Positions 25,171 through 39,600 of a DNA stretch of 64,000 bases are shown here, piece after piece. Origin of the DNA: Dirofilaria immitis (lineage: Eukaryota; Nematoda; Chromadorea; Rhabditida; Onchocercidae); contig JAKNDB010000092.1 of NCBI GenBank assembly GCA_024305405.1, positions 2,821,501-2,885,500 of the forward strand, read 5' to 3'. Numbering within the stretch: the first letter of the stretch is position 1; the number at the start of each line of letters is the position of its first letter. A model generated the notes under the pieces. The model had not been told where the DNA came from. It saw only the letters and a program-made list of their open reading frames with translations, and did no database searches. The translations under genes and the position numbers were made by a program.

Positions 25171-26823
25171 TCCATGATCGATAGAGAGAAATCCTAAAAT
25201 TTGTTCAATAATCAATTCTATTTAAGAGATTCATATACCTAGAATGTTTTATAATTTTAAGAAGATCTTTTGGATTCGCTCCTCAATTCTGAATTCATTT
25301 TTCAAAATCCAATCTTGGTCAAGGAACTCAAAGGGAAGCGTGTCATTCGAAAATCTCGAAAACAAATTAACACAACGACAATTAAAGAATCTCAATATGC
25401 TAAAAAGATATTTATTTATCGTGGAAGCTTTCTTACATTCTGCAGTGTTTCGCTAGGGACATACTTCTTTTTGATACTTTCAGTTCAGGTTTGTAAATTT
25501 TTGTTAGCAGGTATGATTTGTAATGTCAAAATTTCTTACATTTGTAACTTTTGGATTTGATCATTCTTAACTTCTTAGTATAATTTTAATATGTTTAGGG
25601 GACAAAAGAAACAAGCCACTTAGAACTTGGCTAGCTAAGCTCATATACTCAAATCAGCGACTATAACTTATTTAATATAATTTATGTTAAAAACTTTCCA
25701 TCCGATTTTCCTCCGACAAAATCTTGCGTTATATTCTGACAATGATATCATATAAGGTTAGGTTATTCCATGAAAATTACCTCAAACTTCATCAGATTTG
25801 GATATTAATATCGCGGTTAGAAATCAAAAATGGAGTTTGGTCACTCAGTCCAGCTGAAACAACTACATGGTGGTTTGATCAAGTAATCAATTTTTAGAGG
25901 AAAATTGTTTTAAAAATACAATGAAAGGTCTAATATCTAAAGAGCTAGTAGAAATTTAACAAAACACAGAATTTTCAGGTGGAAAACCTGGATGACGAAT
26001 CGGTAAAGTTTTGTATTGATCTTTTGCCCTAATTCAAACATCATAACAAATATTTTTAAGACTGTAAGATGAAATTGACAGAATCTAAACAAGATAAAAC
26101 TGATTTAGATAATGTTTGGCAGTAAAATAAAATCTGAAAAAATTATCAAATCGGCTTATTTCATTGTTTTTACAGCTAAAATCCAAATTTGCCTTTCATG
26201 CGCTAAACATACATAATATTTAAAGAATTAAAAAAATCGAAACAATACTGCTTGGCATGAAATCAAAAAAAGAAACGACAAAATAAGTTGGATATGTAAA
26301 ATAAATTAAATAGAAAGATGAAATTTGCAAGAAGTTCAAGTATTGTTACAACATACAAGATTTATAAATTTAATCATATTATAAGATTCATCATTATTGA
26401 AATGACTCTATTTGACGATATAAATAAAACAATCACCAATCATTCTATTTCTTCATAGCTCAAGCCAATGCTAGGAACATAAAAGCAAGGGTGTTGGAAG
26501 CTGACAGCAATTATTTTAATTGATCTTTGTGATCGCCATAAGGAGTGAAAAGAACGAAGTATGGGGTTGTCGTTGTATAGTAAGAATTGTAGATAATCAG
26601 TTTCATAAATAAATTTGCATAGATGATTAATTCAAGTAAATAGGCTAATAATAAATACTGATAATCACTCTGCCTGCTATTATATGTCCTCATAATTACT
26701 TTATTAGCTTTGCAGGAAATCGGTAAGGCGTTAGAAGATATTAAAAAATATAATAATTGAAGATACCCACTTCAGCAGTTCAAAGTTTGTGGCCTATAAT
26801 ATTTTAGAAAATAAAGATAGAGA

Positions 26824-26840
26824 TGATAATAATAATAATA
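26824..26840 (+). repeat. (AAT)n microsatellite
   Basis: Short run of AAT units. Confidence 0.8.
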
Positions 26841-27224
26841 CTCGATATTCATGTGTCGATAGCAGTCATTAAGTTTCACATGCTCTTTTTAACCATGTCT
26901 TAAAATAGTAAATTCTAAGGTCCGGTTTTCCGAGTTCTTGATTCTGTCAATAATAAATGTATGTCTTCTCGTCCAATCTCAGTAAGATCTATCTTCATGT
27001 ATAGGAGATAAAAATCTCCATACAAAAGAGATACATTCATTTGCACAGAAATATATATTTCAGTAGAAGCAAAAAGCGTATGCAATGCGAACGATATCTT
27101 CTACTGATCAATCTTTATCACCTTATTGACTGATAGTAGAAAATTGTGAATGAACTTATACTAATAATTCATTTCCATGGAGGATGATGTATGAAATATG
27201 AAAGAACTAACTTCATTTGAATAC

Positions 27225-27394
27225 GATCCAACTTGCTATTATGCTTTCGCATGTCCTTCGTTGTAGAGAATAAAAAAAGAGAATAAAAAAACAGAAAAAA
27301 AATAGAATAAAAAAGAAAATAGAAAAAGAGAATATAAAAGAGAATATAAAAACATCCTTCGTTGTAGAGAATATAAAAAGAAAACTTAATCATA
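27225..27394 (+). repeat. Local repeat block with A/G-rich tandem units
   Basis: CCTTCGTTGTAGAGAATA occurs at about 27,255 and again at about 27,355. Between the two copies lie degenerate AGAATAAAAA/AGAATATAAA units. The leading part (27,225-27,260) recurs at 27,784-27,818. Confidence 0.7.
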
Positions 27395-27783
27395 TCTTAA
27401 AAGATATCATACTTCTTGCCCTACCATTTCAGCTATTTCGTTTCATTTGTTTGTTTCATCGCTTAACTGATAGCATTCATCAACTTCAACTCTACCATAA
27501 TTTGCTGCGCTAGCAAAAATATTCCTATTAAATTCATCAATAATTCTCTGATAGCATTAATTGTTACTAATGACATTTTCAAGTTCGTTGTCTTTTTTCG
27601 AAGTTGCAGAGACATGAATTGAGAAAAACTGGAAATACTTAAAATGCTTTCCTTTTCAAATCATCAAATTTAATTTAATTATATGAATGATTACGTATAG
27701 CAAATATCGGATAGAATAAATGAAACATTGTTCGCGAATTGTCCTCTTTTATATCTTAATTTATAAAATGAAAGAAAATGAAC

Positions 27784-27818
27784 GACCCAACTTGCTACAA
27801 TGCTTTCGCACATCCTTA
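27784..27818 (+). repeat. Diverged copy of the 27,225 repeat
   Basis: Shares CCAACTTGCT and ATGCTTTCGCA with 27,225-27,260, with a few substitutions between, same orientation, 559 bp apart. Confidence 0.65.
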
Positions 27819-28835
27819 ATATTGAAGCGCAAAGTTACAGATGGATTTGTTTGAATTGTCCAGTTTTTATGAGATCAAGGTCGAGAAGTTCATTTTACTT
27901 TTTGTTAAGAAGCATGTGTTGCTCTTTATTAAAAGACAAAATTAAAGAACAATTGTAAAAATATTGGAGAGTTTCATTGTAATAAAGTTATTCTCAAATT
28001 TGACAAGGCACTGCAGGAGTTCGTAATGACTGTTTCAAATAATTTAATTTAAAAAAATCAAAACTTTGGGAAGGTAAAGTCATAGAACAACATTCATTAC
28101 AATATTGTCATTAATCCTTACTAAATTCTACAGTTAGCGTAAATCGATAGTAAAAGAGGATTATATATGAAGTTGAAAGATGAAGGATTACAGAGAGTAT
28201 GAATGAAACATAGCTTTATTCCTCAAAATAATTTGTTCTGGAATGAAATTTTTATCTGACTGGTTTGTTTGGTTTTACTTTAATGAATGATTGGACTGAT
28301 TGCTAAGATGTGTGTTCGACTGCTTCTATTGGTAATATCTGACATGAAAACTGGATGGCTATTATTTGCCTCGTCATTTTTGGGATCGTCACTCTAGCAA
28401 TGGCAATATACGTGGTTGTATAACGCGATAAAGTTATATATATTCATATTTGAAAATTCGTACTTTTGTTATTAATGTGAAAAAAAATCAAGATTTAATT
28501 CAGTATTTTCCAGATTAAAGAACCAAACTTCAATCTTTAATTTTTTTCTGAAAACAATTGTACAAAAAAATAAAATTATAAGTAGAGATCCTTGCAATGT
28601 TAATGAAGCTTTTCGTCCCGGCAAGAGAAATCTCTACCGATTCTTGCAATTTTTAGAGTTCGTCAGCTTTATAAAATATCTTTTCGTGAGCGATACGTTC
28701 TTCTGAAGAAAAGCAAAGAATTTTTTGGAACAAATAGAGATTTGTCATATATATTCACAAGAGATTAGATTTTATAGCAAAGATATTCTGTCGTTATATT
28801 TTTAATCTCAAACATCAAAAAGACATCATATTTTA

Positions 28836-31679
28836 CTATACATTCAAACTGAAGAGTTTCGTAAAAACTCGATGTCTGCAATCGGCTCCTGCTTCAGATA
28901 GCTCAGCACGATGGAATTTTGGCCACCATGATTTCCGTGAATCCCAGTGCAAATATAGATTATCATCATGCATATGTTGCACCGCTGCCCATAAAAACAT
29001 CCAAGCATAGTCATTTCTCCTGAATATCGATAAATTTCTTTACTGTACAAAATTTAATTTAAAAAAATAGCCAATATATGATTTTGAAAATTAACGAGGC
29101 AATCTTGTTTGAAAATAATGTAATAAATCCGCGGAGCTATACAGAAAGATTAGGTTGAACTAATTATAACAACGTAAACTACACAACCTGTTCATTCCAT
29201 AATCCAAAAAAATAAACAAAATTTTGCAAATGTGCTGTAACATTTCTCTTGGAAGGTCATAATCATGAGGATTCAGAAGTCGCGGTTTTAACCAATCTAA
29301 TAAAATCGGATGAGTGATAAAGCTGCACTGTGGTAAAACCTGAAACAACAACATTATTCAACAACTGTTTCATCATTGCTTATATGATGAGAATTAAATG
29401 AAGCTTCTTTTAAATATAAGATGTAATCTGCTTTCGAACCTTTATGAAAGCTAATGGAGCTAAATTGGAGTAAATATCGTTTTAAATTATCTGAGTTCAA
29501 GGCTAGTATATTAAGAGAAAAAAAACTTACGGCATCAAGTAACAAACTAGCTTTATCAACCATATTATTTAGCAACAAAGCACGGTAACAATCAATGATC
29601 ATGCAAGGTGTTTTATGACAGCATTCTACTAAAGCATCCATTAATACATTAATTTTGCCAATGCAATGCAAGTAATGCACTGCCGTATAGGTGAAAACAC
29701 TCGCTTGTCCAGATTCAACATCCTAAAATGATAACCAATTCCAAAAATAGCAAAAAACTTTGCTTGGAAAAAAACAAAAAGAAAGAACAAAAATCTTGTA
29801 TAACACTTCATCGAATACACAAGAGTCTCTAATTTCTCATGCTAAATAATTAAATCGATAAAACTGGGAAAAAATATCGATATCAAAAGTTTTAAAACAA
29901 TTAACTGAATTATAATATCTCTGAGTTTAAGAATTTACTTAATAAAATTCATAAATTTTACCAGTAGAGCTGCAATGATTTCATCGCCTAAATCAAATGA
30001 ACTGCTTTGACTCACATTTTCTTCTCTTCCTAAGCGCCAGCATTCATAACGAGACAATACTTTATAAGCTCGAAGGATAGTTATATACTAAAATTTTGAC
30101 AAATGAGACTGCTGCAAATTTTAATCAAAAGTTATGCAACAAAAGCTACCAACGTGCTAATAGAGTAGCCCATATTTCAGCAAAGTCATAAGGATGAAAA
30201 CGTAATTAAGTGTATAAAAACATATCTGAAATAAAACCTTATGTTTTTGAGCAACGGATGGTAAGGATAAAATTACAGTAATTAAATCGTGCATTTCTTG
30301 TTTCTGACCATTTGCAACGGCATATATAAGCAATTCCGTAATGTAAAACAGTGAATTATTTTCAACGTCATATGTGAAATTCTGAAATCATTAATTAATA
30401 CGTTACATTACTACGCTAAATTAAACAATCGATTGAATTCAATGTTTGCTTACTTCCTCGTTTTATTCCCTTTTCATCATTTTCCACTGCTATTTACTAC
30501 ATAAATGCAGATATGCTACGGCTAGGATAATCTATATTTATAAAAGAACCTACAGAATATTTTCGATCAGCGTCAATCAAGACAAGCATCAATTCTGCTG
30601 CCGATTTAGTTATCATATCACGTGGAATATCGTACTGCATAAAACGCTCAACACCAGTTCGAAATATTGTTGAAGCATATGGAAACAACATTCGACATGT
30701 TTTATCCAAATTACCACCAAGTTGTTTACGAAAGGTTTCAGGGACATTTCTTAAGTTTTGTCGAAAAGAAGGCAAGTGACCTGAAAAGTTGGATTTAAAT
30801 GATTCAGTTGAGAATATGATACTAAGACCATAACATAAGATCAACATAAGATTTAGTTAGTCGTTTCAAAACTTCAAAAAGTTTATAATAACGCTAACAG
30901 TTAAAGAATTTCAAAACAGCGCTTCATCAATTCGAAAGAACAAATTTATTCACAGTTAACGAAAAATTATATAAATAGTATCACTCAACGGCATATTAAA
31001 ACGTAAGTAATAAAATTTTCTCTTTGAAAAGCAAAATTTCAACAACAATCAATATACGGATTATACATATGATCACCTATAAAAGCGCCAACTTGTGACC
31101 AATCTTGATTTAGTACTGCTTCTCGAATTAATATAATTCGTTGCTTGAAGTCATGCTGGCGTACTTCACGATAAATGCTATCTTTTTGTCTTTGTAAAGA
31201 AACAATGAAAAAAGTAGTACACTGAGAAATAAATAATATAAAGTAATCTCCCCTCCCTCCCAAAAAAACAGATTTTTCCGCAGTCGGATTATTGAATGAA
31301 TTGATCAACGAAAGTAAAAATGAAAATAAAAATAAAAACAGTGCTTCCATGTTTCCAATTTTCAGAAACGAATAGTACAATAAGTAAAATATTGAACCAA
31401 CCGAAAAAAGGAGTCATAAATTCTTCCAGCCATTTCGAATAATCAAGAGAACATTCCAAATCATCTATTTCTATGAATCTAAAAATGGAAATATTTCTAA
31501 AATGTTTGTTGAGACGCTCGTTAACAAAATCACAGTGAGCTACTACCAATATTTGATTTTTATGATGTGAATGAAATCGAACAAACAATTATAATTTGAT
31601 TTTATGCGACAAATCAGAAAAAATACAAATAACAAATAAAAACAGAGCGAATTTACGTAAGAATTCTTGGCTGTCTCAT
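28836..31679 (-). CDS. TAF1A-like RNA polymerase I selectivity factor subunit
   Basis: Nine exons: 31679-31657, 31478-31402, 31189-31077, 30780-30554, 30381-30238, 30087-29962, 29722-29531, 29339-29188, 29019-28836. Predicted about 412 residues (human TAF1A is 450). The best family signature is at the C-terminus: DSRKSWWPKFH corresponds to the W-x-SRK-x-WWP-x-F block of TAF1A. The N-terminus (WLEEFMTPFF, then LIREAVLNQDWSQVGAFI) aligns with the human segment between its WLQTYVE and HQWQQAAEYM. Helix-rich throughout, consistent with the family's TPR-like fold. Known role of the family: part of SL1/TIF-IB, which recruits RNA polymerase I to the rDNA promoter in the nucleolus. Phases close except between exons 2 and 3, where one extra A is needed in the A-run at 31183-31187. 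The first exon (23 coding bases) is the least certain part. Confidence 0.8.
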
Positions 31680-32115
31680 TTTTTCAAATATTTTAATAAA
31701 TTTCCTTGTTTTTCAAAATCATTAGGATCTAGAAATTTATTACATGTTAAGATTCAAAACAATTATAGGGAAAGCTTTGAATGTAACTGTGACTCGTGAT
31801 ATTAATCATCAAACTGTTCTCTATTCGATCACTAATCTATACATGCTCTAAAACACTTGATTTTATGGATAACAGATGACAATCTTTTTAACTTTCTTGA
31901 AGCATCCAAAAATACGCTACACAGCACTTTGTTGTCACTATTAATCGTCTTCTATTTTTTTTACTCCACAAAATATCAGGATTTTTTGAGAATTTTTTGA
32001 ATAAGGCGCTTTTTAAAAACAACAATTTTAATATAGATGCTCACTGGAAAAGAACTTGAAACGCATCATTTTGATCCGAAATCAATGGTACTGTGACACT
32101 AATCCATCAAAAGTC

Positions 32116-32852
32116 TCACATATTTATAAGGCTGAGATTACGAGGTAGTCCATATAATCCTTTGTTTCGCATTATAACTTCTAGCCTTCTACACATCCAA
32201 CGAGCAGCAATTTCTTTAAAATATCGAAAACCCACCTCTTTGAAACCATACTTGATTGCAATTGCAAATAAGTCACCAACAGTCTAAAACAAACATCTAA
32301 AATTTAGTGACAACAATCAACTGCAAAAAATTGAAAATTTAACTATATCACTAACATTTAATTGCAAGCATTTATCAACCGCTTCTTTTTCGGCCTAGCA
32401 ACGACTTCCTTTGACAAAATATTTAGTATAAAATACAGTTCTTGCGAAAATAAATACACTCAAAAACAAACCAAGACACCGATATTTTGTTGTTCAAGTC
32501 TTTTCATAAATAATAGGCAGTATTTTTCAAATAATTGCTCCGACCTTTTTTCCTCTGCAAAATTAATGTGAAGTGGAATGAATATCAAGAATTTCACTGA
32601 TCATTCAGTGAAAATTGTCTTCGATATTAGATAGCTATAGGTTATCGTATGGCTTATATTTCAGATACTCGTTACGCTCATGCCTCCGCATAAATTTGCC
32701 ATAATGCATAAGCGTTTTCCCGGCATACCGGGGACTTCCATCACCCTTTACTAATTTCTGACCAACTGAAATTGAAAAAACAGAAGCTAAAAATTATCTG
32801 ATCTGAAAAATAAACTACCTCTTTTCCGTTTTCCAGAACGGGAGACTTTCAT
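32116..32852 (-). CDS. Unrecognised small basic five-exon protein
   Basis: Exons 32852-32819, 32765-32676, 32554-32478, 32394-32344 and 32283-32116 splice in phase into about 139 residues. The N-terminus is strongly basic (MKVSRSGKRKR), followed by YAGKTLMHYGKFMRRHE, a charged helical stretch (SEQLFEKYCLLFMKRLEQ), and a helical C-terminal half (LNVSDITVGDLFAIAIKYGF, then RYFKEIAARW). The last half faintly recalls the helices after a BTB fold, but that is not a firm match. I do not know the family. The gene sits 760 bp after the periphilin-like gene and 437 bp before the TAF1A-like gene on the same strand, so it could be the middle cistron of an operon. The donor of exon 3 is weak (GGT|GTCTTG). 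If exon 2 were read through instead of spliced, the product would end after 54 residues. Confidence 0.6.
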
Positions 32853-33611
32853 TGAAGTCGATGCACATCTATTTTTCGTATTTACAACAGTTTCAAATTA
32901 CCAAACTTTTCGGTACCAAAAACCACTCACAAAAAGTCTTCTGTACTTCAAAATCTAACTTTTAAATCTTAGAAATATGACTTTATCTCCACATATCGCA
33001 ATAGATGAATAAGCAAGACACACAGAATATGAAATTTGATACAGCAAAATTCAAAAATTTAGCATCACCATGAGCACGTTCATCCAAATAAAATTGATGT
33101 AATGTTCTTTGCAATTAGAAATATTTTATAATAAATGAGAATGACTGAAATTAAAATGTTACCAAAGCATAAAAAAAGTTTATGCGATACGGACAAGCAA
33201 CAATATGAACACTACTAACGATCAAAGAATTGAATTTCAAGATTTTAAGAAAAGCCAAAGAAGGTACGATAGTAGTACACTGATAAGTAATTTATTTCTC
33301 ACAATTTACTATTGGCAGAAAAAAAACCGCATTCCTCATAGAAAAAAGTTCTGAAATTAAAACAAATCCGGAGACCAACCAGAATTAAAAAATTACAAAT
33401 AAAATACGGAATATTGATGAAACCAAATAATAATGCAAGAAGAATTTTAAATTGTTTGAATAAAAAGATATAAGACGAGAAGGTTTATCTAAATGACAGA
33501 TATCAGTAGATTACACTTCGCTGAAAATTTACCAAAAACTCCATCCAAAACATATGAATCAATGATTCTTGTCCCTTATTTATAAATGACAAGTGTTAAA
33601 ACTATTTGCCG

Positions 33612-36600
33612 TTACAAGGAAACGAACATAATTAGTTGATCAAGATATTGATCCATTTTTCGCGTGAATGCTTCTTCCATATCTTTAATTGCTTCGGCAA
33701 GCGCCAACCAAAGACGATCTTCCAGACTTGGATCTTTTTCGATCAGCATCTTTGTAACAAAACCAAACGTCTCACGATCTGCTTTGAATGCCTGCAAATG
33801 TGCAGTTTCCGAAATGATAAATAAATTACTTCCAAACAAACGAAATTAAATTACATATAAAAGTCATTGGTAAAGCAAAAACACAAAGTTTAAAAAAAAC
33901 TAAGCTAATCTAAATGTGCTGGTTCAACCCAATTTAAAAAGCATCACAGAGCAGAAAAAGAATAGATCCTGAAAAAAAGATGACCGTTTCAAGTTGTTTT
34001 TTCTTTGTCGTGTATTTGGTAAGAACTTCCGGTGGTAAACGAGCAAGCTTTCGTTCACGTTCCGTTTCTGCATTCAACTGAAGCGTTAGCGAGCTTAATC
34101 GGAGCGCTTAAAAGAAAGATGCTCGTAAATTACAACTGATAGCTTCATTTTGCATATATAAGCATATAGCAAATAAGCATTTCATCGTTTTGCATGTTTT
34201 TATATCATAAAATATCACGGTGAAGGGTCTAAATTAAATCGTAATAATTTAACATTTTGAAATATTTAGTTTATAAAAGGCTGAAAAAACGAATACAATA
34301 TGGTTTCGTAATGTAATGAATTTTATAATGAGAGTAATTGCACGATAAGACAAGCTTAATTTCTAAAATAGTATTAAAAGAATGTCACTTTTTTTCAAAA
34401 TTTTCATAACTTTTTCTTCTGAAATCAATATTTGCCCTAGTAACTCACTTCCTTGCGGAGGTTGCAACGTATCACTAGCGTCATCAAAAAATGAAACCAC
34501 TTGCTGTCCACGAGCTGTACCGAACATATTGGTCTGAAAAAATTCAGCACAAAATATTCCAGTCACTAGAACCATCCTACTTCAACATGATTTTTTAAAC
34601 AGCATTTGTATGCAAAACTTCAGTAGAATTTTCTGAACTTCTTAATGAGATATTTTTCAAGATATATTTCTGAAGAACATCAATCTGTATCTTTCAGAAA
34701 CCTACAGTACTGTACGTAAACATTCGCACTAACGCTGATTTTTAAATGAAGCCTCTCATCTACTCAGTGACTCAAAATACATTCAATGATATATTATTTT
34801 ATTTTGTCATGCGACTTTCATTTAAAATTGAACTTTTTCGCTTGCTGTATATTCTTTAGAATATTTCCTTCAGTTCGGAAGTTGTTTGTGATTAATAACC
34901 ACCGTTATCTCATGAAATGTATTGATGATTGAACTGTTCACTGCTTATACTTGCAAATTTTCTCTAATTTTTATTGCAAAGCAATAAATAGGATAGTAAG
35001 AAATTCGAGGAATTACTCAACATTCCACCGGGTTAAAATCGATTTTCCTATTCATTTACTGCCAACTTTTTTCTCCTTCGCAGAGTTTATATCAAAACAA
35101 TCCAGAGTTGTTGGATCGATAGAAAGAAACGAATAACAATATCTTTTTCAACTGTAGGGAAGACAACATTTGCATGATACACCTTGCATATTCGCTATTT
35201 TTTGCACCGCAAAAGAATTGTTTTTAACATCAATGCATGAATTGTTCTAAGTCAATTCTTTAAAGAAAACTCATCATGCCCTATGCTTCTAAATATAATC
35301 TGTTTAGAATTTTGTAAATCTTCTATTGTAAATCTTCTAATGATTTGCGACTTAGAACAGAATATCGGCGACAACATAAGGAGTTTAGTTTGGTTGATTA
35401 AATTATAGTAAATCTAATCCAGCAATGATTATTAGGATAGATATGTGAAATACTGCAATTTCATTTTTCGTTCATGTTATCCTTTTTCTCTGTAAATCTA
35501 TACCTTATGAAGAAGAATAATTATTCATAAGATTATCAATTAAATAGAAAGAAATAACATATAAACACATACGAACCTGCGTGTTTTTGAGATCATTTAT
35601 TGGACCGATCTGTTCACGCTTCCCCAAATATGCATCAATATCACTAGTAAATAGTGCACCTGATGATGGTGCTTCGCCTTTCGACAAATCCAGCTGTTTT
35701 TCTGCAAAAAAATGTCAACTTGAACATGCTTAAGATAAATCCGATTAAACTATTAATTATTTAAATCTACCAACAGAAAAATTTTATATATCTTAAGAAT
35801 ATTTATATATTTATTTTTAAACTGAATCTATAATATATAGAATCGGGATTATTTACCTAATTCTTTAGCTCCTTTCTTGCATGAAAATGAATTTTCAATT
35901 CCTGCTGCTTGTGACATTGTAGCATACTGAAATATTCTACGAGAAATCAAAATATCGAACGAAAAATATATGCTGTTCGATATAACTATCCAATCAATAT
36001 TTTTGATAACAAAAACTCATATCATGCAACGTTCAACGTATAAAAAAGATCTTCATAAGATATACCCAAAACTTAGTAACTTAGTAATATATACGAAATA
36101 TATCAAAGTATTTTGCAAAAATCCAAGAGTTTAAAATAAAGATGACTTTAAAACAGACAAATTACCATTCCAATTCCATCAAGTTTGTTCATATTTGTTT
36201 GCAAAATTACATTTTTGATGATTGAAACTGATGGGCTGTATCACGTAAAACTCGTTTTGGCACATCCTCCTATCAAACAGAAATAGTTACACATGCCAAA
36301 ACCAGGAAAAAAGCAAAAAGACTTTAAAACTATTCAAATACTTCAAATATATTGCAACAAAGAAAAACACTACAATCAATTTAAAAGAAATGTTGAGTAT
36401 AGGGAGCTTTTAAAGTGAGTTAAGATTAACATTTACCGTGCTTTCTAAACCGAACTTCAACGTGGTATTTTGTAACAGTGTTGTTTCCGCTTCTTGCTCT
36501 TCCCATTTGCCCAGAGTTGGTTTTACTACAGGCTTCAAACCTTAAAAAATTTATAATGATACGTGAGAAAATGGCAAAGCTTTAAATTATAAAAGGAGCA

Positions 36601-39600
36601 GTATACCATTATTTATATAAAAACAAACTTGAAATTCCAAATTGTTGGATTAGATTTAACTGATATCAAATAAAAAAGTTACAGAGTTTTCAACGACAAG
36701 TATCACTAACCTTCTTCGATATCTTTCAAAACTTCTTTTCGTTTTTTCAAAATCTTTTTCGAAGTTCACCTTCACTAAGTTCATCTGAAGTGTGTTCATT
36801 AACTGAATTGGGTGAACTTGATGAAGGACTACGACGCCGACGCTTTTTTTGCTTTTCTTGGATTTTCGCGATTTACGTTCAATAGGAGATTGTGAGCCAC
36901 TCTGAACTCATGCAAATAATAGCAATCTTTTTTATAGTTTCCAGAAATTCTAAAATTTACTGACCGTGTTGCATGCTGTACAGCTCAATGGTACATAGTT
37001 ATAGATATCTTCAAATTGAAGGGATTTTAATAATTTTGCAAAATCCTTTTCAAAAAACATGTCTTTCCTTGATTTCTCACCTATCTAATATTTAAAATAT
37101 CCAAGAGATATTTCAATAAAAATATTTTCAAACAACACAAGCTGAACTTTGATCTCTAAAAAGTTCCGCGTATCTTACAACATAATGCTTTGGTTAGTTT
37201 TAATGATAAAATAAATATCATGGCTTACTAAAATTTGAAATTAATATTTTAATCTATTATTCTCTATCAAACATAACCGGTGTGAAACAATATAAACTAC
37301 TAAAAAAACCAACCGGGCTTAATTTTTTCGGTTCTATATCATCAGATTTTACATTTGGCGGAGGAGGAAGTGGTGGAAGTGGTGGAGTTTCACCTCTTTC
37401 AATGGTCTAAATAACTTTTGATGTAACTTTCATTAATAGAAAAATCTTAAGCAGTAGATTAATATTTTCAAGTAACATAAAACATTTTAGATTTGTGAAT
37501 TTGCGTTATGTCACTGATTTCAAATTGTTACGTTATAAGTGATAGAGGATTACTTTATCTATGCAGTTATCTTTTCTATGGCCTCAGCATAATAAAAAGA
37601 AATGTTAAAGAGAAATAAAATAAATATGACTTCTCGCTTAATTTGTGGAAATAGAGCTGGTGGAGCTGGTGAAGAAGAACGTTCGTGAGCTGGTGCCAAA
37701 TATGAAGATGTATGCGATTGAGAACGATGAGATTTTTCGCTGTGCTGACTTTTGATACTATTACGACTCGTTGAACGCTCATGTGACAAACGACGTTGGC
37801 TTGGGGATCGTGAGGAACTAGAAACAATTCGATCTGATCTTAGTTTTTGAAGAATCCAAGAATATCATTTTCTGGACAAAAGAAATTGATGATTACAACT
37901 TACATAATTTTGAACAAAAGCTCACAATCTACATTTACTCATGAACAAATCCAATAAAATGCAACATGCTAATCCGCATCTGAAAGCAAGAAAAAACAAA
38001 ACAAACACCTGTTGGATGAACGAGATTTTTTGAATCCTCACCATCTGACGATGCGCATTTTCTTTTATTTCCTTTATCATAATCATCATCATCCCTAAAA
38101 ATATTTTTCCAATCCTTGAAATTTTGCACAAAGTTACTACCTGGCCGAAAAAGGAAAATTAATCTAATCATAATGTTTGCAGGGAATTTTAACAGAGATC
38201 TAATAACAAATAAAAAGTATCATTATATATAAATAATGAAAAATGATTAAGAAATACTTGCGCTGCTCACAGAAAATAGTTAATCTACTTCTATATTCTT
38301 ATTTAATCTACTTCTATATTCTGATGCCAAGCGTACCTCAAATTAATAATTTAGAATCATAAGGCTTAAAAAGAGTGGCATTTGTTCACAGCTTGTTATG
38401 CAAAATCTTTGTACCTATAATCATTTCTTGACGAACGATCGTAACTAGTTCGATTTCGACCACTATAACCGCGACTGCGAGGAATTTTAGCAGGTCGAAG
38501 ACCTATAAAAAAATTTTTTTTAAGGGATTTATAAGAAATTATCTTACTTATTTCAATGAAGTTTCAGAGTAACAATGCCATTATGAAAAGAGCTTACTAC
38601 CTTGACTCTGCTGATACGATACATAACGTCGTATATCCCGAAACCACGTCATTTCAACTGGATAACCAAGAACATCACCATCTTTGTATCTGAAATTTAG
38701 TTTAAATAAAAAACTGGAAATAAGAGCCTTCCAAACTCTAGATTTATTGAAATTTACACAGGAATCAGTATTTCGATGAAATTATTTCCAATTTTTTCGT
38801 TCCTTCACTTTCATTCACAAATAATAAAGGTATGTTTATTTTGAATTCGCCAAGAAATTGAAAATCAACATATTGCGGAGTATCCTGACGCCTAGTATCG
38901 CAAACAATAGCATATTTTTTACCCACTTTCTTTTTAGAAAAGTTAGAATATACTTGTGCATGCATTCTTTTGCAGCATCACGCGTTTCGAAACGCACTGC
39001 TACAAATAGTTTCAGCTGATCTTGCGAAAGCTTGATAAAGTCAAATGAGCATGGCCCAACATGGTCCTCGAAAAAGTCCCTGAAAATATTAGAGATAGAG
39101 AAACATTGCAGCAGGATTAGTATTCAAGTCGATAAAAACTTAGACATTAAAAATTGATAAAACTTTGGCAAGACAAAAATTCTTGCTTCAACTTATTTTA
39201 CTTACCTTAATCCAAATCGACAATGTAACAAGAGTAATAACCAAGAGAATAAACTGGTATTTTTGCAAATTCCCTACTCAAAGGTAAGCACATGGTAACT
39301 GCGCCAGCACAAGATGTATTTCTCCACAAACAAAATTCAACCAAGAGAGTAAGATTCGATGAAAATATTGCTGTATGTATGACAATAATTCATTCAAATA
39401 AACCACAAGATTTCGTCTTATCGTTCCAAAAAGAAGAGTGGAAGTAACACATACAAATATTTCAAGATAACACAAAATTTAAATTTCGCCTGTAATAACA
39501 TCAACATTTTGATCTTTTGATTACCTTTTTATCGTAAAACTTCACTTCGAAGATAACTGCACAAAGTGCCAGCAGAGAATTCGGAAATAAATGAAGACTA

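Larger units (their letters stand above)
9597..28835. other. Long gene-poor region with simple repeats
   Basis: About 19 kb without a gene I can support. 10,650-11,630 is richer in G+C, with CT/GA-biased strands and open frames on both strands, and could be a promoter or exon-bearing island. 19,302-19,601 is a coding-like plus frame behind a good acceptor (TTTTTTCAG at about 19,312) but has no recognisable domain. 25,261-25,490 is another open segment preceded by an AAG acceptor-like site. The rest is ordinary AT-rich intergenic sequence; repeats are listed separately. Confidence 0.45.

Noticed and set aside
27169..27393. 74-codon Phe/Tyr-rich minus frame with apparent membrane segments.
   Set aside because: It is the reverse translation of an A/G-rich tandem repeat.
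38765..38965. 66-codon frame that would extend the RRM exon if one A were added at 38,97x.
   Set aside because: Splicing from 38,954 to 38,689 gives a complete RRM with beta-4 (LGYPVEMTWF) in phase and without any correction, so the frame is intronic. I did not count it among the A-run breaks.
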